Assembly: GCF_027244095.1 (NCBI RefSeq)
Contig: NC_069669.1
Span: forward strand, 5,668,501 to 5,732,500
DNA: 64,000 bases
Reading direction: 5' to 3'
From: Hemicordylus capensis
Taxonomy: Eukaryota; Chordata; Lepidosauria; Squamata; Cordylidae
A program made the translations under genes and the position numbers. The notes beneath the pieces are model-generated. The model was not told the origin of the DNA and searched no databases. It was given only the letters and a program-made list of their open reading frames with translations. Shown piece after piece: positions 31,601 through 40,430 of this stretch (position 1 is the first letter of the stretch; every line of letters begins with the position of its first letter).

Positions 31601-31967
31601 TTAAATAGTTATATTTACCCCTTTTGAAAACAAATGAAAAAAGCCTCTGAGTTTAATCCCAGCCATTTGTTTCATGGAGTTTGATCAGCCTTTGAATAAG
31701 GCTTCTTGTTAAGGCCGTTTCCCTACCTTGGATCCAAAGCCAAGGTACATGAGACTACCACTGACATGGTTCTCCCAGGTACAGCTCTCTGCATGTGTGA
31801 ATTTCCAGGGTTCTCTACTGGTGAGCACGTGACCCTTTCAGCTTGGCTGGCTGGCTCTACGGAGGGGGTCACTGCCATGCTGCTGTTCATGTCTGCGCAA
31901 GCAAATCCAGATCTGGTCCTCACTCAGCAGTACCATAACAAAGCTGAAAGAAGAATCAACTCTCTGG

Positions 31968-32180
31968 TTAACTGTGTTCCCTGCTAACTGGGCCAAGAGG
32001 CACCTTTTTAAAAGCCAAGATTCTCTTATATTTAGCAGGGGGAAAGCAACTGGCCCTCTCCAGCCCCAGCACAGCACCCCTCTAGTGGCTATTGCTGATG
32101 CCTACCATATTTCTTTTTAGATTGTGAACCCTTTGGGACAGGAAACCATCTGATGATTTTTTTTATAAAAAATTAAACCA
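31968..32180 (+). repeat. Dispersed repeat family A, second copy
   Basis: It matches 24205-24470: CCTGCTAACTGGGCCAAGAG, TTTAGCAGGGGG, CAACTGGCCCTCTCC and ATTGTGAACCCTTTGGG. Confidence 0.6.
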
Positions 32181-32396
32181 GTCTGAGAACTTCTTGTTGA
32201 AAAGCTGTATTTATAGGAGTCATGGCTAAGTTGCTTTGGACAAGCAGAAGGGGCTCGGTGGCACGCTTCCGCTGATGCTGGCTGCTAACCTTTTCCTTCC
32301 AGGCTGTTGCTGTGCAAAGCCTGGGTCTGCAGCCTCCTGTGCTGGGTCCTCATTCGTCCTGGGGCTGTAGCAAAGACACACTCAAATCCTGCTCCA

Positions 32397-32452
32397 GCGT
32401 GGTGTAGTGGTTAGAGCGCTGGACTAGGACTGGGGAGACCCGAGTTCAAATC
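32397..32452 (+). repeat. tRNA-derived SINE head fragment
   Basis: GGTGTAGTGGTTAGAGCGCTG followed by GACCCGAGTTCAAATCCC is the promoter region of the tRNA-derived SINE. The copy breaks off after the B box. Confidence 0.85.
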
Positions 32453-32513
32453 CCAAATTTTCTTAAGCATCAGCCTATCTACAACATTTATGGACTTTGA
32501 TGGAGAGTAAGGC

Positions 32514-32850
32514 AAGATGAAAGTCATCAGAAGCCAATATAGGTGTTTCCCAGACTATGGGAAACACCTAAATTTCTCAGCAGCGATATAGGAAGATTCT
32601 GAAAAGAATCCTCTCATACTACGCGGGAGATGGCAATGGTAAACCCTTCCTGTATTCTACCAAAGACAACCACAGGGTTCTGTGGTCAACACCAACTCAA
32701 TGGCACACTTTACCTTTTTAAGGCATTTAGCTGTCCAGCAGAGGGATTTTGAAACTCAATGAAAAGAAGGTGGAATGTTTTGCTGAAGACAAAGGCTTCC
32801 AACCACGAAGTTGTACAATGAATTTGGCTTCTGATGACTTTCATCTTCGT
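32514..32850. repeat. Inverted-repeat patch around a Sauria-type SINE piece
   Basis: GATGAAAGTCATCAGAAGCC near 32518-32537 recurs inverted near 32827-32847. Between them lie a 12-bp perfect hairpin (AGGTGTTTCCCA with its inverse, 32550-32578) and a 3' Sauria-type SINE segment at 32579-32722 (GCAGCGATATAGGAAG, GGCAATGGTAAACC). Confidence 0.7.
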
Positions 32851-33326
32851 GAAACCCCTGAATTAATCTCCCGGTTGGTGACTATAAAACAACCACATTT
32901 GATCTCTTCCTTCTGTTCTCTGCCTTACAACTCTGTCACCTCTCTCTGCCTTACAGGGGGGCTATGAAGGAACAGAGTAAATAGCTAGATTTTTACATTT
33001 TCTAAAAATGGAGGTGTAGCCACGATGAACTCCCATTTATCCCAGAAGTGCTGGGGGCAGCCTGAAATCATGTTTGCCACCTAGGAAAGGCTGATCAAGA
33101 GGAGTGAGCTGCGTGCCTTCAGTCCAGACTCAATCATAGACTTGTATAAAATGCAGACCTCTTGGGGCCATTTCACCAGGCACAACCCTGCCACTTTTAT
33201 TTTATTTTTTTCATATTGGTTGGTCCTAATAAATCAATTGTGAGAACCTTTAAATCCTAATGCAGGCTGCCAAGCAATGGAAGATATATATATTTTAGCT
33301 GATGAATAGGCTGTAATTGACTGGAG

Positions 33327-33462
33327 CATTGATTCTCAACATTGTGTCCCCAGCTGTTATTGGACTTCAACTCCCATAATCCCCAGGCCCAGCAGCCTTT
33401 GGTTGGGGATTATGGGAGTTGAAGTCCAATAACATTTGGGGACCCAAAGTTGAGAATCCCTG
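33327..33462. mobile_element. Palindromic hAT-type MITE (TTCTCAAC ends)
   Basis: The arms are GATTCTCAACATTGTGTCCCC and GGGGACCCAAAGTTGAGAAT. The inside carries GGACTTCAACTCCCATAATC and its inverse. The flanks GACTGGAG (33319-33326) and GACTAGAG (33463-33470) agree at 7 of 8 positions, consistent with a hAT target duplication. Confidence 0.85.
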
Positions 33463-33737
33463 GACTAGAGAGATTGCCGTGCAATTCTGTTGAAGATGCT
33501 GCATAGAGGAGATGTCTTCTCTAGAGTAGGAGTGGAAAAGCAAAAGTTCTCTCCTTGTTTAGAGAAACATAAGTCACCTTATTATTGATCCAGTGGGTGT
33601 GGCAGGTGCTACTCTGATCTGCTGAGAGGGATGAGCTGAATGGGGTGTCCGCAAGACCAGCTATGCAGAAGGCTGTTCTGCAGTCAGGATTCTGCCCCAA
33701 GTGGGAAGCTCACAGGTAAGAGCTGAGGGCACTGGAG

Positions 33738-34026
33738 AGGAGAGCTGGTCTTGTGGTAGCAAGCATGACTTGTCCCCTTAGCTAAGTAGGATCTGCCCTG
33801 GTTGCATATGAATGGGAGACTTGATGCGTGAGCACTGGAAGAGCGGCTCCATCCTCGGGGGATGGAGCCGCTCTGGGACGAGCAGAAGGTTCCAAGTTCC
33901 CTCCCTGGAATCTCCAAGAAAGGGCTGAGAGATATTCCTGCCTGCAACCTTGGAGAAACTGCTGCCCGTTTGTATAGCTGGATGGACCTATGGTCTGACT
34001 CTGTATATAGCAGCTTCCTATGTTCC
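33738..34026 (+). repeat. 5S-type SINE with internal hairpin
   Basis: The copy is near full length. Its middle contains an exact 14-bp inverted repeat, GAGCGGCTCCATCC at 33841-33854 and its reverse complement at 33860-33873, with a 5-base loop. Confidence 0.9.
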
Positions 34027-34044
34027 ACTCTCTCCTGCTGCTGC

Positions 34045-34330
34045 TCCCCTGCAACTGTTGTTTGAAGCATCTTGCCTCTGAGCCTGGAGGTGGCCTAGAG
34101 CCCTCTAGACTAGTAGCCACTGATAGACCTCTCCTCCATGAATTTACCCAAACCCCTCTTAAAGCCATCCAGGCTGTTGGCTGTCACCATATCTTGTGGC
34201 AGAGAATTCCATAGGTTGATTATGCGTTGTGGGAAAAAGTACTTCCTTTTGTCAGTCAGGGAAGTGTTCCTGAGATAGGCAGGAAGAACTCTGGATAACT
34301 CTGCCATGTATTCCTCTGCTCAAAAGTCCT
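34045..34330 (-). mobile_element. CR1-like LINE 3' fragment
   Basis: The minus strand encodes YFFPQRIINLWNSLP and a following FKRGL motif. This is the conserved C-terminal signature of CR1-type ORF2 and is close to the fragment at 43418-44018. Confidence 0.8.
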
Positions 34331-34867
34331 GGTCTTGGAAGGGAGCTGCACATGTTGCAGAGTCTGACCCTCTGTGTCAGTCACCGATGAATAGGCAGGC
34401 AAAGTTTGATTAATTATGCTGTTAAACAACCAGGGGGGCTGAATTCTGGGGGCCTCAACACCCCAGATCAGCTCAAGGGTGCTCCTGGCTGCTCAATGTG
34501 CAGGTTGCTACCTTGGCCGGGAGAGCCTTTAACCACTCTGTGCCCTCTCCTGAGAGATGGAGGCTTGGCTTGGTTCCTGTGTAATGCCCTTTGGGGTTGC
34601 TGTTCTGAATGCTGCAAAATGGTCTAGAATGCGGCTGCCCAGCTTACGTTGGGCTGGATGTGGAGGAATGTCTCCAAAATTGAACTTATCTCTGCCTTTT
34701 CAGGATTCCCCCCAAGGACAAAATGAAATCCAGAGAGATTCTCTTCTAATGCCAGGGTTCCTCCTAAGGAGGATTTTTTAAAAATTAAAACTTGAATTTA
34801 TCCCTTCAAAATACAGTGACAAGTAGATATCATGTTATAAACATGTCTGGTTTTTATTCCATAACAT

Positions 34868-35045
34868 CATAAGAACAGCCCTGCTGGATCAGGCCCAAGG
34901 CCCATCTAGCCCAACATCCTGTTTCGCACAGTGGCCCACCAGATGCCGCTGGAAGTCACAGGCAGGAGTTGAGGGCATGCCCCTTCTCCTGCTGTTGCTC
35001 CCCTGCAACTGGTACTCAGAGGCATCAATTCCCCCTGCATCATTC
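34868..35045 (-). mobile_element. CR1-like LINE 3' UTR tail
   Basis: On the minus strand it reads CTAGATGGGCC with a GATCCAGCAGGGCTG block, the typical CR1-like 3' end. The same tail is seen at 43960-44018 and 46190-46286. Confidence 0.8.
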
Positions 35046-35089
35046 AATTAAATAACCAGTTTTGAACATCAAGAATAGAATCAACTGGC

Positions 35090-35735
35090 TTCTGCAAATG
35101 AACATTTCATTTCATTTCATTTATTTGAATATACCGCCCACTCCGAAGACTCTGGGTGGTGCACAAAAACATGCACAAGACAACATTAAAAATTACATTC
35201 TAAATTAAAAACTAAAGTAACTATCAAAAAAAGAAGAAGAAACCCAAATATATAAACTACAGGGCAAAAGCCTGGCGAAAAAGAAAAGTCTTCAATAGAG
35301 ATCTGAAAATCAGTAAGGAAGGGGCTGAACGAATCGGAAGGGGAAGAGAGTTCCAAAGAAGTGGGGCAGCACCGAAAAGGCCCTTGCACGGGTCCTAGTG
35401 CCCTGAACCTCTTGGAAATCAGGGATCGACAAAAGGGCCATCTGAGATGATCTAAGCGGATGGGATGTAACTGGATGGGAGAGGCGGGTCTGTAAGTAGA
35501 CAGGCGCCAAGCCCCGCAAGCCTTTGAAGGTCAAAACCAGGACTTTAAATTGAACTTGGAAGCGAATAGGCAACCAGTGCAATGACTGCAGGAGTGGTGT
35601 TACCCTGTCAGATTTTCTGGCACCCATAATTAAATGAGCCGCTGCGTTCTGGACCCGTTGTAGCTTCCTGATTGTCCTCAAAGGTAACCCTAGATAAGAG
35701 AGCGTTACAATAATCTAAGCAGGAGATAACCAGGG
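35090..35735 (-). mobile_element. L2-like LINE, ORF2 C-terminal fragment
   Basis: The minus strand frame at 35681-35310 contains RKLQRVQNAAAHLIMGAR, TPLLQSLHWLPI and LTFKGLRGLAPVYL. These are hallmark motifs of L2-clade reverse transcriptase C-termini. A GGCGGTATATTCAAATAAAT-type 3' end follows toward 35100. The copy is 5' truncated. Confidence 0.88.
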
Positions 35736-35739
35736 GCAT

Positions 35740-36130
35740 GGGTCACATTCACTTTCGCCATGAGTAAATGTAGTCCAGAGCGTTAGGGTCGTGCACTGGG
35801 TCCTTACCCTCTTAGAGGGTAATATATAGATTTCCAGAAGGGTTCCCACCTGGCGTTGTATAATGCACTTAGGTTTTGATCGGTATCATTTTTCAGTGGT
35901 AAATAAACTTCATCCATAACATTCGTAGACCGTATTCGGTTGCACCATGCTCTACTTGAAATGTGCCCTTTTTCTTCCATTGTGAGGCGATGACAAACCT
36001 GAGGAGGGATACTGAATAATTTTTGCAGTCTCTCCGTATTGCACGTAGCACCAGAACTGGGACGGCGGGGCTGTCTGGCTGAGACTCTGTACGTTGAAGG
36101 GGCTGGTAGGGTAGCCCCAAAGAGCAGAGC
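35740..36130 (-). other. Unclassified sequence with minus-strand peptide fragments
   Basis: Minus-strand frames give peptides such as LVLRAIRRDCKNYSVSLL and NARWEPFWKSIYYPL that look like pieces of a decayed LINE reading frame, perhaps L1-type. I could not match them to a family with confidence. Confidence 0.3.
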
Positions 36131-36657
36131 ATAGTAGCTATGAGATGGAGCGCGAGGTTCAAGTCTCAGTTCTGCCATCGGCTCATGAGGTGTCTTTAGG
36201 CAAGCCGCACCCACTCAGCCCCCTCATGAATGCTGATCTACCTTACAAGACTGTTGTAGGGCGTGTTAAAGGGCCCTTCCCAGCCAGGATGGACCCGGGG
36301 ACCTTCTGCCTGCAGAGCAGCCACTGAGTTACAGCCCCTCCCTGGCACGGAGGCATTTCTGCTCCCTCTGTGGGCCTTTTCCTGGGGCGGCGCTTTGACA
36401 GAGCAGGGAGCTGCTGCGGGGTGCCCCATGTCTTCCCCCAATGCTCTTCTGCCTCCAGCAAAAGCTTGGTGGGGGGCCCAGCTGAGAGAATAAAGGGCTG
36501 TTGTTTCTTTCCATGCTGCACAGGAGGAAGCAGGAGAAACACCTGGAGCGGCCCTCAGATGGTGGGAAGGCACCCTCAAGCAGCCTCAGGAGATGTGCAG
36601 CAGGGTAATTACTGAACCTGTTCCCAACTCCCTCCCACCCCATTCTAGAGCAAAGCT

Positions 36658-36710
<53 letters not shown>
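36658..36710. repeat. (GT)n microsatellite, about 25 units
   Basis: The longest pure dinucleotide run in the window. Confidence 0.95.
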
Positions 36711-36711
<1 letters not shown>

Positions 36712-37212
36712 CACAGCAACAGGCCCAGGGCCAGGGGGAGAATTGGGGGCACCCTGTTGTGGGGCAGGTGCTCATATTCTGGGCATTCCTCCTTGATGGT
36801 GCCGAGAGCCTCTTACCTCATGATGCTTCCCCACTCCTAGGTTCAAAATCCTCGTATAAAAACCAGCTGTACTGATGTATGGATCCAAACTTTGAATTCT
36901 CACTAAGTGTACTCAGACCTGCATAAGTGCCCTCTAGCTAAGCAGGAGAACTGAGTGCGCCAGTCAGGCGCGGTGGGTATAATTTGGGTGGTTTCCACAC
37001 AAACAGAGATGCCACCCTTCTGTTGAAGCAGCAGGCAGATTGAGCAGGCTCCATGATGCCCCCCCCCCACCAAAGGCAACCTGCGTGAGGCAGCTCCAGA
37101 GAAGCGTCAGCCTGGAAAAAAAGAGGAGGTGGGGTGGGGGCCATGTGAAGAGCTTTTATAAGGGTGGACACTGGCTCAGCTGGAGTCGGAGAAGAGGGCG
37201 AGATGCAATTAG

Positions 37213-37421
37213 CCTGGTTTTCTGGTAGCCAGCATGACTTGTCCCCTTAGCTAAGCAGGGTCTGCCCTGGTTGCATATGAATGGGAGACTAGACGTGTGA
37301 GCACTGTGAGAGATTCCCCTTAGCAGGGGATGGAGCCGCTCTGGGAAGAGCATCTAGGTTCCAAGTTCCCTCCCTGGCAGCATCTCCAAGAGAGGGCTGA
37401 GAGAGATTCCTGCCTGCACTC
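37213..37421 (+). repeat. 5S-type SINE, 3' truncated
   Basis: Head and body are intact (GCTAAGCAGGGTC, GAATGGGAGACT). The copy ends after GAGATTCCTGCCTGC and lacks the tail. Confidence 0.88.
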
Positions 37422-38170
37422 CTGTGTGCCCTTGAGGGTGGCCCTGGCCTTTCTGGGGTTCACTTGCTTGCTCCCCTGGGTGTGAGGAGCTCCATCTGGG
37501 AGGCCAGGGCCAGCTCTGGGGGATCTGGTGCCCAGATGCAACATTCTGTTGAGTGCCCTTTGTAAAAATGTTTCTGAGAGGATATGTGGATATATAACCT
37601 TCTGATCTAGCAAGAGCGGTGAGTGGCTGGCTAGGAGGAACACAAGCATTGTAGTTGTTGGCAGGGCAGGCTCTGATGCCCCCCAGTAGGCAGCGCCCTG
37701 ATGCAGCGCATCGCCTGCTTACCGGGATGAGGCCCTAAGTGATGTCAAGCTTCAGAGGCCCCACAGCACTAACAAGATGTGTTGGAAGTCCTACCCTGCT
37801 GTGTCACTCTCTCACAACACCCACACACAGGCGCACCCCTGCCCACCACCACACTGCTAATCGTTATGGCCACCTTCGTCGGAAGAGGCAAACGCTGCTG
37901 TAACCCTGATGGCCGGCAGTAGTCTAAATTGGGCTAATAAAATGTCAATATAACGTACCATTATTTCTGCCCAGGTTTGCAAAGTCAGTATAAATGTGTC
38001 TCCATGAACATATATTCTTGTCTTTGCAGAACAATAATGTCTGTTTTAGTCTTCCCTCCCCCACTTCCCCTTTATTTTTCAGCCAGTTGTGTCAAACTTG
38101 AAATGTAGTCTTTTTCTTTTCGGGATTCAGAGGCATATGATGTGAGGCCCTGAGCTGTAAACTTTACTTA
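37422..38170. other. Intergenic spacer, no gene seen
   Basis: Mixed composition with no recognised repeat or exon. It leads into the AXIN1 CpG island. Confidence 0.6.
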
Positions 38171-39620
38171 GCTTGTGCCTAAATCCCGCACGGATTGCCC
38201 CCTTCCAGCCTTTCCAGTCTCCTCGGCTGCCTTCTTTCCTGGCCTTTCCCAGGGTCGCAGCGTGCAGTGTGGGCTTCCTTGCCTCCCCCTTTGCCCTCCA
38301 CCACTGAACAAGCCCCAGCCAGGGCGAGTGGAGCGACCCTCGGTCCTCCCAGCAGCTGCAGCAGGGAGGAATGGAGCTCTCTTTAGCACCCCAAGGCCGC
38401 CACCCGCATGTGCTCAGAATCCGGCCGGACGAAGAGCCCTGTGGGCCTCGGAAGCTCGCTCGCTCGCGCCTTGGGGAAAATGCAGGCGGGGGCTCGGGAG
38501 GAGGGCGCCGCTCCCTGCTTCCGCCCAGCTGCCGGGCAGAGCAGAGGAGCGAGCGGGCTCAGAGCCAGGACCGGCGAGGGGAGGCTGCACGCCTGGTCCG
38601 GGATATGAGGCGAGCGGCCGAGCCGGCCAGCGCCGGGCCTCTCGGCTGCCTCCCGCCGCGGCGGCTGCTCTCTTTCCGGGGCCGCCGCAGTGCCGGGCGG
38701 GGGCGCTGCTGAGCCGGCTCCGTCACTGGCGGCGGCGGCGGAAGGGAGGAAGGAAGGAAGCGAAGCGAAGCAGCGCCGACGGGGCCAGGCCCGGCCCAGC
38801 CAGCGAGCGCGAGCGGAGCGGGGCGGCCATGGGGGTGCGTCGCCCTCCCCGCCCGCCCGGCGCGGCCTCCCGGCCGAGGCTGCCGCCGCCGCTCATCGCC
38901 CGGAGGAGCCGGTGAGTCTCAGTGCGCGGCGGAGCGGGGCGGGCAGGCAGGCAGGCAGGCCGCGGGCGGGCGGGCGGAGGGCCTCGCTTCGCTGCCGGTC
39001 TCGTCCCGGCGGCGCTGGTGGGAGGCCGAGCTCGCCGCGCGGAGCTGGCCCGCGGGTGGTGCCCCGCTCTCCGCCGGGCGGGCGGGCCGGCCAGCCGGTG
39101 GGTGCCTCAGGCGGGCAGCGGGGCGGCTTCCAACCGGCGCCGGACCTGTCAAGGCAGGGCCAGCGGGCTGCGGCGGCGGCGGCTCCTGCTTCTCCTCCTC
39201 CTCCTCCTCCTCCTCCCTCTACCCGCCTCGCGCTTTGCGTGCGGAGGCCTGTTTGGGGCGCAGGTCGGTGCCGGGTCCCTGGCGGCGGGGTGGGGGGAGA
39301 GGCTGCGCAGCCCCCCTCGGGGGTCCCCCTGGCGACTGGGCCGCCGCCGCCTCCTCGCCTCGCCTCGCCTTCTCCTCCTTCTCCTCCTCCTCGGCTGCTG
39401 GCCCCAGCTCGAGCAGAAGTGCCGCCGCTGCCCGGAGGAGGGGGAGGCAGAGGCGTGGCGGGTCGCCCCGTGCCAGGCCTTGGGCCCCCCCCCCCCGGCA
39501 GCCCCACTCGCGGCCAGTCACGTCCCTCTCAGCCCCCAGCCCGCCTCGCAGGGTTGTGGGGAGGAGGGTGCGCATAACCCTATACGCCGCTCGGAGGAAG
39601 AGCCACCAGTACAGCCGTAA
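38170..39620 (+). promoter_or_regulatory. AXIN1: CpG island promoter and noncoding exon 1 of AXIN1
   Basis: An intensely GC- and CpG-rich block. A consensus donor GTGAGT at 38912 ends the inferred 5'-noncoding exon 1, which would join the acceptor before 40343. No TATA box was seen. GGC- and TCC-rich runs lie at 38725-38760 and 39172-39217. The exact transcription start is not visible. Confidence 0.7.
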
Positions 39621-39625
39621 AAATC
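39510..39625 (+). repeat. Decayed tRNA-derived SINE piece inside the CpG island
   Basis: CGGCCAGTCACGTCCCTCTC, CTCGCAGGGTTGTGGGGAGG and CGCTCGGAGGAAGAGC follow the order of the SINE body and tail seen at 9253-9500. The piece is GC-enriched. Confidence 0.6.
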
Positions 39626-39724
39626 ACATTATTGCAAGGTGAGGGCGGCTGGAAGGGGCTGCCGCCTGGCCTCGTGGCTGTGGGTGCCAGAGGAGCAAAA
39701 GGGGCTCCCTGGGATTGTTTATTT

Positions 39725-39882
39725 CATGGATTACATGTCTATATCCTGCTCTTCCAGAGTGGGGTGCATGGGTGTGTTTCGCTTCACAACAACCCTGTGA
39801 GGTAGGTTAGGCTGAGAGGGCCCGGCTGGCCCAGAATCGCCTGGCGAGTTTCATGGCTGAATAGGGATTTGAACTCAGGTCA
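39725..39882 (-). repeat. tRNA-derived SINE, inverted
   Basis: Reversed tail (CCTGCTCTTCCAGAGTGG), body (AACAACCCTGTGAGGTAGG) and B box (GGATTTGAACTCAGGTC). It lies in AXIN1 intron 1. Confidence 0.85.
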
Positions 39883-40430
39883 GTGCCGGCTGGTGGTTCT
39901 GACTTCTTGTGGGATTAGATTAGGATAGGTGTTCATTTATAAGCCTCTTGCTGCCCTCCTGGTGTGTCATCTAGAAACAGTTTAGTTCTCCATAGGATGC
40001 TCAGGATGCTCCCATGGCCAGAACCTGAAAGGAGCACCGTCTGCAGTCCCTCTAAAGGGGAGGATTTATTGGAAACGTCCAAACTGAGAGTTTAGTTGCA
40101 GGCAGTTTGTGAGAGCCTGTTGGGATGGGGCCGCCAGAGCACCAAAGAGGGAAAGCCTCCCTGTGGGTTGCCCCAGTCACCCACATTCTCCTAATGTTTT
40201 GAGGGAAGGGAGGGAGCCTTCGCTGGGGGCCTTCCTGCCCTCCTTAGGGGAGTTTCGTCCCTGACTTCCCCAGAAGAGAGAGCAGGACCACCAGCTGGTT
40301 GCCCTGCCCTGCCTTCTAATGACTTTCTTTCTGACGTTGCAGCCAGACGCGTGTGTTCCTACTAGAGCTGTGCCTGGAGGCCCACTGAGACCGTTCTGCT
40401 CTTGCTGCTGTGCCCGCTGGTGCCATCAAG

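Larger units (their letters stand above)
38829..40388 (+). other. Possible upstream ORF in AXIN1 5' UTR
   Basis: ATG at 38829 lies in a strong context (GGCCATGG). Reading to 38911 and then from 40343 gives 42 codons and a TGA at 40386-40388, 42 bp before the main ATG. It depends on exon 1 including 38829 and on splicing 38911 to 40343. Confidence 0.4.

Noticed and set aside
38893-39577. Large open frames on both strands of the AXIN1 CpG island
   Set aside because: Pro/Arg/Ala-rich frames in both directions reflect GC content; no domain or conserved start is seen.
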